Shown in pieces: positions 26,605 through 34,474 of a DNA stretch of 64,000 nucleotides. Position numbers and translations under genes: made by a program. How positions within the stretch are numbered: the stretch's first letter is position 1; each line of letters opens with the position of its first letter. The DNA is from Anaerolineaceae bacterium (GTDB lineage: Bacteria; Chloroflexota; Anaerolineae; Anaerolineales; UBA11657). The notes below the pieces were generated by a model that saw only the letters and a list, made by a program, of their open reading frames with translations, was not told where the DNA came from and searched no databases. The stretch spans positions 62,001-126,000 of the forward strand of contig BGOS01000016.1 of the NCBI GenBank assembly GCA_003569365.1. Reading direction: 5' to 3'.

Positions 26605-27261
26605 TTGAAATCAGCATCTCCAGTGGGTGACGTGCATGCGGGGCAGCCCGTATTAGCTGCCGGCGCAGCGTTGAGTGCTGCACGCGCAGCAGTGGTGATG
26701 CTGCATGGCCGCGGCGGCAGCGCGGCGGACATCCTGGCGCTGCACGCTGAGTTTGGCACGGAAGGCGTGGCTTATTTGGCGCCGCAGGCCGCTGGCAACA
26801 CCTGGTACCCCAACCGGTTTATGGAGCCGCTTGCGACGAACGAGCCCTGGCTGAGTTCCGCGCTGCGGTCAGTGGCCCAAACTCTGGCAACCGTGGCGGC
26901 TGGCGCAGTTGCGCCGGAGCGCACAGTGTTGCTGGGCTTCTCGCAAGGCGCCTGTCTGGCGCTGGAGTTTGCTGCGCGCAACTGCTGCCGCTATGGCGGC
27001 GTGGTTGCACTCAGCGGCGGGCTGATTGGCGCAGACACGGGCCCGCGAGAGATGGCTGGCTCATTGGCTGGCACGCCGCTGCTGGTCGGGTGCAGCGATG
27101 TTGATGCGCATATTCCGTTGCAGCGCGTGCAGCTGGCTGCTCAAGAAATGGAGCGGCTGGGCGGTGCGGTAACGCTGCGCATTTATCCAGGCATGGGCCA
27201 CACGGTAAACCGGGACGAGCTGGACTGGGTGAGCACGCTGCTGAAAACGCTCGCGCAATAA
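26605..27261 (+). CDS. Phospholipase/carboxylesterase family hydrolase
   Basis: A 218-residue alpha/beta-hydrolase. VVMLHGRGGSAADILAL provides the oxyanion region, LLGFSQGACLALEF the nucleophile Ser (about residue 114), GCSDVDAHIPLQR the acid and YPGMGHTVNRDEL the His. This is the AbhD/YpfH-type phospholipase/carboxylesterase family, which cleaves short-chain esters or thioesters; the natural substrate is unknown. The frame opens at TTG 26605; a GTG at 26623 is also possible, and no ribosome binding site decides between them. A convergent holB gene lies 49 bases downstream. Confidence 0.85.
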   Translation: MKSASPVGDVHAGQPVLAAGAALSAARAAVVMLHGRGGSAADILALHAEFGTEGVAYLAPQAAGNTWYPNRFMEPLATNEPWLSSALRSVAQTLATVAAGAVAPERTVLLGFSQGACLALEFAARNCCRYGGVVALSGGLIGADTGPREMAGSLAGTPLLVGCSDVDAHIPLQRVQLAAQEMERLGGAVTLRIYPGMGHTVNRDELDWVSTLLKTLAQ

Positions 27262-27310
27262 GTCTGCAGGCAGCTGGCGCAAAGTTTGGTTGCAAGCTGC
27301 AAAAGGAAGA

Positions 27311-28306
27311 TTACGGCAGTTGCAGCAGCAGCGCCTCCAGCGCCAGGCGCAAGTTTGCGTTTTGGTTCAGTGCCTGCAGGGTTCCCAGCAATTGCTCCAC
27401 AAAGCGCATGGCGCTGTTTGGGTCCAGCTTTGCTGCGCTGGTTCGCAGCTCTGCGGCCCGGTCCAGGTTGGTGATTGCTGCGCGGCTGCCGTGCACCAGC
27501 AGCAGTGCGTCACGCCACCAAGTGAGCCATAGGCCCAACGCCTCCACAACCGTGTCGCGGTCTTCGCGCATGCTCTCCGCATAATTAAAGCGCTCGCGGC
27601 GGTTGGCGCTGCGCAGGGTTTGCAGTGTGTCCAGGTGCTGCGTGCGGCGCTCCAAGGCTGCGCCATCCTGCAGCATCTCCACTGCCCAGCCCAGGCGCCC
27701 GCCGGAAAGCTGCGCCAGCAGCTCGGCTTGTGCGGCCGGCGCCTGCCAGCGCTCTTGCAGCGCCGCTTGAACCTGCGCCACCGGGAGCAGCCGCAGCGCC
27801 ACATGCTCGCAGCGCGAAACAATTGTGGGCAGCAACGCCTCCGGGCTGGCAGCAGTCACAATCAAGATGCCGGCGCCGGGCGGTTCTTCCAGCGTCTTTA
27901 AGAGCGCGTTCGCAGACTCAGCGTTGGCATTTTCAAAATCCACCAGCAATGCCACGCGCCGCGCACCCTCCATGGGCTTGAGCGCAAACTGGCGGATCAG
28001 GTCGCGTACGGTTTCGATGCGGATCTTGGCGGTTTTGATGATCTTGCCGCTGACTTCGGGCAGCAGCACGTGCACGCCGGGGTGGCGCTGCTGGGCTATC
28101 AGCTGGCAGGTGCGGCAATGGCCGCAGGGTGCGCCGGGCGCCTCGCACTGGATGGCTTGCGCAAATGCGATCGCGAGCGTGTGCTTGCCAATGGCGGCGG
28201 GCCCGGTGAATAGATAGGCATGGCGCAGGCGCTGCGCTGCAAGGTCGCGCGCGAGCGCATGAATCACGGCTTCATGCCCAACGACCGGCCAAGCCTCCGT
28301 GTGCAT
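27311..28306 (-). CDS. holB: DNA polymerase III, delta-prime subunit
   Basis: A 331-residue clamp-loader subunit of the AAA+ class that helps load the sliding clamp. It opens with PVVGHEAVIHALARDL, followed by the Walker A-like GPAAIGKHTLA and a zinc-binding group CEAPGAPCGHCRTC. Sensor 1 and the SRC motif appear as ESANALLKTLEEPP and LLPTIVSRCEHV. The SRC arginine motif marks gamma/delta-prime-type loaders. ATG 28306 fits the family N-terminus; a GTG at 28348 would add 14 residues. No tmk neighbour is present, unlike in many genomes. Confidence 0.9.
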   Translation of the reverse strand: MHTEAWPVVGHEAVIHALARDLAAQRLRHAYLFTGPAAIGKHTLAIAFAQAIQCEAPGAPCGHCRTCQLIAQQRHPGVHVLLPEVSGKIIKTAKIRIETVRDLIRQFALKPMEGARRVALLVDFENANAESANALLKTLEEPPGAGILIVTAASPEALLPTIVSRCEHVALRLLPVAQVQAALQERWQAPAAQAELLAQLSGGRLGWAVEMLQDGAALERRTQHLDTLQTLRSANRRERFNYAESMREDRDTVVEALGLWLTWWRDALLLVHGSRAAITNLDRAAELRTSAAKLDPNSAMRFVEQLLGTLQALNQNANLRLALEALLLQLP

Positions 28307-28504
28307 GGCAGTACTCAAGGGTGCAACCTGTGGCTCAGAGAGCTGCACGGCAAAAGTACAGCGGGCATGCAGCCGGTGCCTGCACGCTGATAACGCGCTT
28401 CAAGGCGCAACGCTCCTGGTGGATGAGCAAGCATGTATGCGCGATTATATGTGTGCGCTGTGGTGCGCATTACAGTGTGGCCGATGAGTGCACTTAGAAG
28501 CCGG

Positions 28505-29125
28505 TTAGCCTGCCGCTGCATGCGCTGCCAGCGCCTGTAATTGCGGGAGCAGCGCACGCACGGCATTGCCACGATGGCTAATGCGGTCTTTGTGGGCGTC
28601 GTCCAGCTCAGCCACGGTACAGTGCGCTGCATCCAAATGGAACAGCGGGTCATAGCCAAAGCCGTGGTTGCCGGCCGGGGCAAGTGCAATGCGGCCGGCG
28701 CATTTACCTTCGGCTTCAAGAATAAATTTTCCGCTGGGATCTGCCAGCACCACGGCGCAATGGAATTGGGCAGTGCGCTGCTCCCATGCAATTGTGCGCA
28801 GCGCATCGATCAGCAACGCCAATTTCGCCGGGTACGGGGTTTGCACGCCGTTGTAGCGCGCAGTATGCACGCCGGGCGCGCCCTGCAGTGCGTCCACGCA
28901 CAAACCGGAGTCATCCGCCAGCGTCAGGCAGCCGCTCAGCTGAGCGTAGAACGCAGCCTTGTTGCGGGCGTTCTCCATGAATGAGCCGCCATCCTCCGGT
29001 GACTCTGCCGTGATGTGTTCATCCGCGAGCGTGCGCCAGCGCAGCGGCAGCGCTTGCAGCAGCCGTTGGTACTCTGCCAGCTTGCCGGCGTTGTGCGTGG
29101 CGAGCAGAAGCTGCAGTGCCGCCAT
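28505..29125 (-). CDS. rdgB: Non-canonical purine NTP pyrophosphatase (RdgB/HAM1)
   Basis: A 206-residue housekeeping enzyme that hydrolyses XTP, ITP and dITP to monophosphates, keeping damaged purines out of nucleic acids. The family motifs are all present: LLLATHNAGKLAEYQRLL at the N-terminus (nucleotide-binding Asn/Lys), LADDSGLCVDAL (catalytic Asp), GNHGFGYDPLFHL and ISHRGNAVRALLP. The length is typical. It lies about 200 bases upstream of holB on the same strand; the gap has no clear structure. Its 5' side faces a long non-coding region and a divergent SET-domain gene. Confidence 0.95.
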   Translation of the reverse strand: MAALQLLLATHNAGKLAEYQRLLQALPLRWRTLADEHITAESPEDGGSFMENARNKAAFYAQLSGCLTLADDSGLCVDALQGAPGVHTARYNGVQTPYPAKLALLIDALRTIAWEQRTAQFHCAVVLADPSGKFILEAEGKCAGRIALAPAGNHGFGYDPLFHLDAAHCTVAELDDAHKDRISHRGNAVRALLPQLQALAAHAAAG

Positions 29126-29229
29126 CAGCGTTGTGGCTTGCAGGCGGGCCGCAGCTTTGGAGGGTCAGAGAGCGGGCTGTGCGGGCTCGCCGCTACTGGA
29201 AAAATTAAGGTTCGCGACCGCCAAAAAGT

Positions 29230-29258
29230 TTGCATTATTTAAATTATGTGTGTATTAT
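29230..29258 (+). promoter_or_regulatory. Sigma-70-type promoter for the SET-domain gene
   Basis: TTGCAT (29230-29235) is followed by a 17-base spacer and TATTAT (29253-29258). Spacing is ideal and each hexamer keeps most of the consensus. The predicted start of transcription is about 29265. Confidence 0.6.
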
Positions 29259-29364
29259 TGGCAGAGTTGTTCTATGCTAACCGCAGAATACTGATTTGAA
29301 CATCACATGCAAGGTTGGGCGCTGGCGATAGCCGCTCCTGACTTATTCACCTGCGCAGCAAAGC

Positions 29365-29459
29365 GCAAGATCTTACGACCCATTGCTGATAATGGGTCTT
29401 GCTCTTTAAGTGGGCTGAAGCCGCTGGCGGCTTCGCACACGGTGTCACACACCGCTGTG
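29365..29459 (+). ncRNA. Structured 5' leader with three consecutive hairpins
   Basis: Hairpin 1 (29365-29402) pairs GCAAG with CTTGC and CCCATT with AATGGG, with an asymmetric internal loop and a GCTGAT apical loop. Hairpin 2 (29417-29434) is GAAGCCGC-TG-GCGGCTTC, eight perfect pairs. Hairpin 3 (29436-29459) pairs CACA with TGTG and CGGTGT with ACACCG around a CAC loop, with one bulged C. No known riboswitch motif was recognised. It lies between a good promoter and the SET-domain gene. It may be a cis-regulatory leader or a separate small RNA. Confidence 0.5.
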
Positions 29460-29518
29460 TGGGCGCCTGTGACGGCACTTAATTTCCAATTCCATTCTCA
29501 ATTCTAAATCAGGGAGAG

Positions 29519-30103
29519 ATGAAGATACAAAAAATGGACGCGTCAATGAAAGGTTACCTGTCACCAAAACTTGAAGGCTACAAAAAAGAGTGGGGGCACG
29601 GCGTGCGTGCGGTTGCGGCAGTGCGCCCCGGGGAAATTTTGATTGTGTGGGGCGGCACGATTCTTACCGGCTCGGAGCTGGGTAAATTGACTGCTCAGGA
29701 GCGCAAAATTTCGGTGCAGGTGGATGACGATATGTACCTGGTCACGCCGGCGAAATGGATTGGCCCGTCGGATTGGGTAAACCATTCATGCAATCCGAAT
29801 GCCGGCTTGCGCGGGCAGATTACGCTGGTGGCCATGCGGGCAATCAAAGTTGGCGAAGATGTGTGCTTTGACTATGCCATGAGCGATGGCAACAGCTACG
29901 ATGAATTTGACTGCTTGTGCGGAGCGCGCGCCTGCCGCGGGCGGGTGCAGGGCAATGACTGGCAGCGCCCGGAATTGTGGAAAAAATATGCGGGCTTTTT
30001 TTCGCCGCATTTGCAAGCGCGCATCGCCCGGTTGGCAAAGGCCACGGAGCGCCGGCAAGAGCGCACGGTGCAAATCGGCGTGCCTGCGCTGGCGGTGCGC
30101 TGA
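29519..30103 (+). CDS. SET-domain protein lysine methyltransferase-like protein
   Basis: A 194-residue stand-alone SET-domain protein. The SAM-binding and catalytic motifs can be read: HGVRAVAAVRPGEIL near the N-terminus, DWVNHSCNPNAGL (NHSC, about residue 85) and DVCFDYAMSD (the catalytic Tyr). A post-SET-like Cys group CLCGARACRG follows, and WKKYAGFFSPHLQARI closes the protein. Bacterial SET proteins of this size occur sporadically; a few methylate ribosomal or DNA-binding proteins, but most have unknown targets. The ATG at 29519 lies right against AGGGAGAG, so a start at 29534 or 29546 may be used instead. A strong terminator follows. Confidence 0.85.
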   Translation: MKIQKMDASMKGYLSPKLEGYKKEWGHGVRAVAAVRPGEILIVWGGTILTGSELGKLTAQERKISVQVDDDMYLVTPAKWIGPSDWVNHSCNPNAGLRGQITLVAMRAIKVGEDVCFDYAMSDGNSYDEFDCLCGARACRGRVQGNDWQRPELWKKYAGFFSPHLQARIARLAKATERRQERTVQIGVPALAVR

Positions 30104-30147
30104 GCATTTTCCGACCAGCACAACTGGGTTCAACCGCTCAAAACACG

Positions 30148-30172
30148 AGTGCCGGCTGAAGCCGGCACTTTG
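30148..30172. terminator. Bidirectional terminator between convergent genes
   Basis: AGTGCCGGC (30148-30156) and GCCGGCACT (30161-30169) form nine perfect pairs around TGAA, followed by TTTG. It lies between the convergent SET-domain gene and the LppX-like lipoprotein gene and could serve both. Confidence 0.65.
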
Positions 30173-30200
30173 TGATTCTATCCGTGCTAGCCCACCCAGT

Positions 30201-30911
30201 TTATTTGGGGACCGGGATCTCCACTGGTTCGTTATGCCCGAAAAACTCAAGCTGCGTCTCGCTGCCCGCAGCGGTAACTTGAATGCGCGCCAAGCGGTCG
30301 TTGTCCACCTGAACCCACAAGTCGATTTTTAACTTTGCGTCGGCGAGTGTGCCGGGCAAAATGGTTTTGAGCGCCAGCGCCGACACATCACCGGTGAAGT
30401 GGCGCAGCTGCGCGCCTTCTACTTCTTCAATCCCGGCTATCTGCAGATTTTGAATTTCTGCCGCAAGCAAATGGCTGATGCCGGTGGCTGTATCAAACAG
30501 CGCCAGCGGGGCCAGCGGCATGCCAGCCGGCTGCGGACCATACATGCCGGTTATCGGATTGGTCATCAACGCGCCCTCGGGCCGCCACAGCATTTTTAGC
30601 GTGAACAAGCTGCCCATCGCTTCAACCTTCACCTGTGCAAAAAGCTGGTCGGGTGCCTGATAGGCGCCGGCTGCTTCCAGAAATTTTGCGCCCAGCTGCT
30701 TATCCAACACTACCGGTTCACCAGTGTGCTGCAGTTTGAATTGCACGGACTGCAAGCCTTCGAATACTTTTGCGGCGCGCCCCAGATACTCGATGGGCGT
30801 CGGAGTGGGAACTGGCGTGGCCGTGGGCGGCGCAAACAAGCTGCCGCAGCCGGCTAGCAGGGCGGCGCACAGCCCTGCCCAATATATGCGTGAATGAAAC
30901 TTCGTTGCCAT
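30201..30911 (-). CDS. LppX/LprG-like lipoprotein
   Basis: A 236-residue lipoprotein. The signal sequence AGLCAALLAGCGS contains a perfect lipobox (LAGC). A Pro/Thr-rich linker (APPTATPVPTPTPIEYLGR) leads to a domain with the LppX/LprAFG pattern: the lipoprotein's MGSLFTLKMLWRPEGALMT, an internal hydrophobic strand and the closing IDLWVQVDNDRLARI. Related mycobacterial proteins carry lipids across the envelope. A Chloroflexota version could bind lipid as well, but this is inference. ATG 30911 is taken as the start because it gives a normal signal peptide. It is divergent from clpS. Confidence 0.78.
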   Translation of the reverse strand: MATKFHSRIYWAGLCAALLAGCGSLFAPPTATPVPTPTPIEYLGRAAKVFEGLQSVQFKLQHTGEPVVLDKQLGAKFLEAAGAYQAPDQLFAQVKVEAMGSLFTLKMLWRPEGALMTNPITGMYGPQPAGMPLAPLALFDTATGISHLLAAEIQNLQIAGIEEVEGAQLRHFTGDVSALALKTILPGTLADAKLKIDLWVQVDNDRLARIQVTAAGSETQLEFFGHNEPVEIPVPK

Positions 30912-30969
30912 CGACCAGAAACTGAAGTGTACCATGCCGCCGATGCTAAAATTGTAGAGCGAGTGCAGC

Positions 30970-31305
30970 TTGTCACAGGCCCGCAAAGTGGATCCGCTGG
31001 TTGAAGGCCAGTCACAGGAGACTGAGCAGGAGCTGCTGGTTTTGGTGACGGAAACGCCCGACCGGCTGCGGGTGCTCGTGCACAATGATGACGTGACGCC
31101 CTACGACCTGGTGGTGATGGTGCTGCAAAGTATTTTTATGCTGACTGCCGGGGAAGCAGGGCGCGTCACGCTCGAAGCTCACACCAGCGGCATGGCGTTA
31201 GTGGCGGTGCTGCCCGAGCAGGACGCAAAGTACCGCGTGGGGCAAGCGCACGCGCTGGCGCGCGATGCGGGCGTGCCACTCACATTTAGCTTGCAGCCGG
31301 AATAG
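30970..31305 (+). CDS. clpS: ATP-dependent Clp protease adaptor ClpS
   Basis: A 111-residue adaptor that delivers N-degron substrates to ClpAP/ClpCP in the cytoplasm. The signature VLVHNDDVTPYDLVVMVLQ (family NDD.TPM.FVV..L) is present near residues 36-54. ALVAVLPEQDAKYRVGQAHA matches the second half, where the family binds the Clp N-domain. The frame starts at TTG 30970 behind a GAGCGAG ribosome-binding-like stretch. The first 30 residues are a flexible extension longer than usual. No clpA or clpC gene is in the window. Confidence 0.85.
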   Translation: MSQARKVDPLVEGQSQETEQELLVLVTETPDRLRVLVHNDDVTPYDLVVMVLQSIFMLTAGEAGRVTLEAHTSGMALVAVLPEQDAKYRVGQAHALARDAGVPLTFSLQPE

Positions 31306-31346
31306 CAGCATCAAGTGCGCCAGCATTGCGGCGGGCGCAGCTTCAA

Positions 31347-31377
31347 ATAAAAAACCCGCTGCGGTTCGCATCGGGTT
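31347..31377 (-). terminator. Minus-strand intrinsic terminator
   Basis: Read on the minus strand, AACCCG-A-TGCG pairs with CGCA-G-CGGGTT (bases 31353-31377), and the 3' arm runs into TTTTTTATTTG. It ends the transcript of the small membrane-peptide gene and possibly of the trans-sulfuration operon upstream of it. Confidence 0.75.
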
Positions 31378-31425
31378 CGAGCCAGCGTGCGGGCTGGCAG
31401 CCGGTTTTACTGCGCAGTCTTGCGT

Positions 31426-31518
31426 TTAGCTGAAGATGTGCAGCTCACTCCCGATGAGCACGGCCAGAGTTGCATACAGTGCGATGAAAGCCATTGTGAG
31501 GCGGATTGATGTTGACAT
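31426..31518 (-). CDS. Very small membrane peptide (30 residues), unknown
   Basis: A 30-codon frame reads MSTSIRLTMAFIALYATLAV then LIGSELHIFS. A good AGGGA ribosome binding site lies seven bases before the ATG. About 18 hydrophobic residues would form a single membrane helix. A minus-strand terminator sits about 50 bases after the stop. Together these make a real microprotein more likely than chance, although no family is recognised. It lies downstream of the metallophosphatase and trans-sulfuration genes on the same strand. Confidence 0.5.
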   Translation of the reverse strand: MSTSIRLTMAFIALYATLAVLIGSELHIFS

Positions 31519-31669
31519 GCGGGCATCCCTTGTCCGGCAGTAGTGCGCGGAAATTTCTTCTCTGCCCTCAGTATCGTCTTGGTGGTGGCCAGGGGTGTAA
31601 ACAGCGCATAAAAACTGCGCCGGGCGGTGTGGATGCGGCGCCAGTTCACGCGGGCCGCCGTGCCCGCCG

Positions 31670-32791
31670 CTAGGGCGCCAGCGCCTGAGCGAGGTCGGCA
31701 ATCAAGTCGTCGGTGTGCTCCAAGCCAATCGACACGCGCAGCAGGTTGTCCGGCGTGGTGGAGTGCGCACCTTCAATGGAAGCGCGATGCTCAATCAGGC
31801 TCTCCACGCTGCCAAGGCTGGTGGCGCGCGTGAACAAGCGCACGCGTGCAGCCACGCGGATGGCAGCCGCCCGCCCGCCCTGCACCTGCACCGACAGCAT
31901 TCCGCCAAACGCCTGCATCTGGCGCGCAGCCACGGCATGGCCCGGATGGTCCGCAAGGCCCGGATAGTGCACACTATCCACCCCTGTATGGTCGGCTAAA
32001 AATTCGGCAATGCGCAGCGCACTCGCCGACTGGGCCTGCACGCGCAACGGCAGCGTGGCAATTCCGCGCAGCACCAGCCAGCAATCAAAGGGGGCTGGCA
32101 CCGCACCCGCAATTTCCTGCAGTGCGCGGATGCGCTCGAAGATGCCGTCCGCCGCGCGCGCGACGACTGCACCGCCAAGTACATCACTGTGGCCGCTTAG
32201 GTACTTGGTAGTGGAGTGCACCACTAGATCCGCACCGGCCTGCAGCGGATGCTGAAGCGCGGGTGTTGCCCAGGTGCCGTCCACTGCGCACAGCGCGCCG
32301 GCTGCGTGCGCAATCTGCGCCACCCGTTCAATGTCAACAATCTTGAGCATCGGATTTGAGGGCGTCTCCAGCCACAGCAAACGCGTGTTCGGGCGCAGTG
32401 CGGCTTGTACTTTGGCCGGATCGCCCATGTCCACGCGGTCAACCTGCAGCCCCCACGGCTGCAGCACCTCGCGCAGCAGGCGTGCCACGCCGTGATACAG
32501 GTCGTCATGCGCAAGCACGTGGTCGCCGGGGCGCAATGCTTGAAACACAGCTGCACAGGCCGCACTGCCTGACGCAAACGCAGCCGCGGCTGCACCGCCC
32601 TCAAGCGCAGCCAGGCACTCCTCAAGCATTTTGCGGTTGGGGTTGCCACTGCGGGTGTAAACAAAGCCGCGCGGGTAGCTTGTGTCCGCGTCGCGCTCAA
32701 AGGTGGTGGACAGATGCAGCGGCGGTGTGATTGCGCCGGTGGCCGGGTCCACAGTGCGCCCGGCATGCACGGCGATTGTTTCAAGTTTCAT
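31670..32791 (-). CDS. Trans-sulfuration PLP enzyme (cystathionine gamma-synthase/lyase family)
   Basis: A 373-residue PLP enzyme of the Cys/Met metabolism family. Motifs: LETIAVHAGRTVDPATGAI at the N-terminus, YTRSGNPNRKMLEECLAALE, ASGSAACAAVF, and VVHSTTKYLSGHSDVLGG with the Schiff-base lysine. VRLFTRATSLGSVESLIEHR is the conserved C-terminal block. The family includes cystathionine gamma-synthase, gamma-lyase, beta-lyase and methionine gamma-lyase, and single residues do not distinguish them reliably. It begins five bases after the metallophosphatase gene ends on the same strand, so the two are likely co-transcribed. Confidence 0.9.
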   Translation of the reverse strand: MKLETIAVHAGRTVDPATGAITPPLHLSTTFERDADTSYPRGFVYTRSGNPNRKMLEECLAALEGGAAAAAFASGSAACAAVFQALRPGDHVLAHDDLYHGVARLLREVLQPWGLQVDRVDMGDPAKVQAALRPNTRLLWLETPSNPMLKIVDIERVAQIAHAAGALCAVDGTWATPALQHPLQAGADLVVHSTTKYLSGHSDVLGGAVVARAADGIFERIRALQEIAGAVPAPFDCWLVLRGIATLPLRVQAQSASALRIAEFLADHTGVDSVHYPGLADHPGHAVAARQMQAFGGMLSVQVQGGRAAAIRVAARVRLFTRATSLGSVESLIEHRASIEGAHSTTPDNLLRVSIGLEHTDDLIADLAQALAP

Positions 32792-32796
32792 GCGCG

Positions 32797-33663
32797 CTAT
32801 CCTCCGGTGAGTGTGATCACGGTGATCTCAGGCGGACAGTTGCGGCGCAGCGGCAGCATCGCTGCGCCCACGCCGGGGTTTACATACAGCCACATGCCGC
32901 CAACCCGGTGCTGGCCGAGCACATACTTGCGGCCCATGCGGGTGTGCTTTACGGGACCCAATCCGGCAATCCGCAGCTGGCCGCCATGCGAGTGGCCGGA
33001 AAGCTGCAGGGCGATGCGCCCGTCTGCCGCAGCTTCATCAGCGTAGTCCGGCTCATGCGCCAGCAGCACCACCGGCGCATTGGCGGGCGCGGCTGCCAGC
33101 GCAGCCTGCAGGTCCGCAAACCCCAGCTGCGCGCAGTCCACGCCGGCCAGCCACAGCTGCGAGTTGCCAACTTGCAGCGCTGTCCCGCAGTTGCGCAGCA
33201 ATCGGACACCGCTGCGGGCCAACGCTGCTGTCACGGCATCCGGGCCTGCGAAATAATCGTGGTTGCCCAGCACGGCGAACACGCCAAGCTTTGCGTGCAG
33301 CGGATTGAGTGTGGCGTCTATGTCCGGGCAGGTGCCATTGCGCGGGTGGCTGGTAAAGTCCACTAAATCCCCTGTGAACACAATCATATCGGCTTGCAGT
33401 GCGTTGACCTGCGCAGCCACCTGCGCACCATCCACCCCGCGCACAAAACAACCCAGATGCAAATCAGAAAACTGCGCAATGCGCAGGCCGTGCAGCGCGG
33501 CGGGCAAGCCGGGCAGCTTGAAGCTCTGGTTGTGCACAACCAGACTGCCGGGCTGCAGTGTGGCGGCATAGCGCTCGCTGAAGCGGCTGCTTCGGTACCA
33601 TCGGCCAAGCCGGCGCACAATCGGCCGATAGACGCGCCCCCAAAAATGAAGATGTTCAGGCAT
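32797..33663 (-). CDS. Metallophosphoesterase, YaeI-like
   Basis: A 288-residue phosphoesterase with a dinuclear metal centre. The five conserved blocks are present: FSDLHLG, FTGDLVDFT, VLGNHDYF, LLAHEPDY and QLSGHSHGGQL. The N-terminal region is Arg- and Trp-rich but has no clear signal peptide from this start. YaeI-type enzymes were reported to act as phosphodiesterases on UDP-diacylglucosamine-like lipids, but this subgroup is broad. ATG 33663 is chosen; the frame extends further upstream to 33702 with a less likely start. It is divergent from the M23 peptidase gene and upstream of the trans-sulfuration gene. Confidence 0.87.
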   Translation of the reverse strand: MPEHLHFWGRVYRPIVRRLGRWYRSSRFSERYAATLQPGSLVVHNQSFKLPGLPAALHGLRIAQFSDLHLGCFVRGVDGAQVAAQVNALQADMIVFTGDLVDFTSHPRNGTCPDIDATLNPLHAKLGVFAVLGNHDYFAGPDAVTAALARSGVRLLRNCGTALQVGNSQLWLAGVDCAQLGFADLQAALAAAPANAPVVLLAHEPDYADEAAADGRIALQLSGHSHGGQLRIAGLGPVKHTRMGRKYVLGQHRVGGMWLYVNPGVGAAMLPLRRNCPPEITVITLTGG

Positions 33664-33718
33664 GGTGGTGAAATGCCGGCAGGTAAAATACCGACGCTGC
33701 AATCAAAATGATAATATC

Positions 33719-34474
33719 ATGCGCGTGGCTTCATTGTTTGCAAATAAAACCGGAGCATTGCCGGGCAGCGGGAAGCTTTGGCTGCTTTTGCTGGCAGTGC
33801 TGGCCGCTGCAGGTGCAGCCGCATGGTGGTGGTGGCAGCCGCGCGCAAACCGGCCGGAGACCACGGCGCGTGTGCTCCGGCTGCGTGCGTGGCTTGCGGA
33901 CCGGGGTGCATACGCCGCGTGGGAGGTGCGCGCGGGCCAGCGCTGCGCCAACGCGGCGCTGCTAATGCCCACCAATGGCCTGATTGGTTTTGGGTGGGAC
34001 GATAGTTTTCGGCCTGGCCATCGCCACAGCGGCTTTGACATCTTTAGCCCGCTGGGCGTTGAAAATATGGAGCCGGTGGTTGCCGCGCATGCCGGCTATC
34101 TCACGCGCGAGCGGGACTGGATCAGCACCGTCATCATTCGCCACCCAAATTTCAGCGGCGTAAATCCGCCGGCGCAAGTGTGGACCTACTACACGCACAT
34201 GGCTGCCGCAGATGGCATGCAATCTTTTGTGGCTGCGGAATTTCCACCGGGAACGCATGAAGTTTTTGTGGAGGCGGGCACGGTGCTTGGAAAACAGGGC
34301 ACCTGGTCCGGCACCCAGCACATGCCCACCGGATTGCATTTGCATTTTTCAGTTGTGCGCAGCAAGAGTGATGGTGGCTATGCCAACGAAACGCGCATTG
34401 ACAACACCTACGACCCCGGGCCGCTGCTGGGCGTGACGGCTGATGCCAATGGAGTGCTGCGTTGCGCGAATTAG
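33719..34474 (+). CDS. M23 (LytM) family peptidase with N-terminal membrane anchor
   Basis: A 251-residue protein with one N-terminal transmembrane segment (LWLLLLAVLAAAGAAAWWWW, about residues 20-39) and an extracytoplasmic LytM domain. The zinc ligands appear as HRHSGFDIFSP (H-x3-D-type, about residue 103) and GLHLHFSV (HxH). Such peptidases cut cross-links in peptidoglycan and remodel the wall. It is the first gene of the polysaccharide cluster and overlaps the glycosyltransferase gene by 13 bases. The start at 33719 follows an AT-rich stretch. Confidence 0.85.
   Translation: MRVASLFANKTGALPGSGKLWLLLLAVLAAAGAAAWWWWQPRANRPETTARVLRLRAWLADRGAYAAWEVRAGQRCANAALLMPTNGLIGFGWDDSFRPGHRHSGFDIFSPLGVENMEPVVAAHAGYLTRERDWISTVIIRHPNFSGVNPPAQVWTYYTHMAAADGMQSFVAAEFPPGTHEVFVEAGTVLGKQGTWSGTQHMPTGLHLHFSVVRSKSDGGYANETRIDNTYDPGPLLGVTADANGVLRCAN

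Larger units (their letters stand above)
29126..29518. other. 393-base non-coding region: promoter plus hairpin-rich leader
   Basis: There is no gene here. On the plus strand it has a good sigma-70 promoter (29230-29258) and, downstream, three successive hairpins (29365-29459) before the SET-domain gene at 29519. If transcription begins near 29265, the leader is about 255 bases long. The AT-rich stretch 29205-29285 stands out from the high-GC surroundings. Confidence 0.7.
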
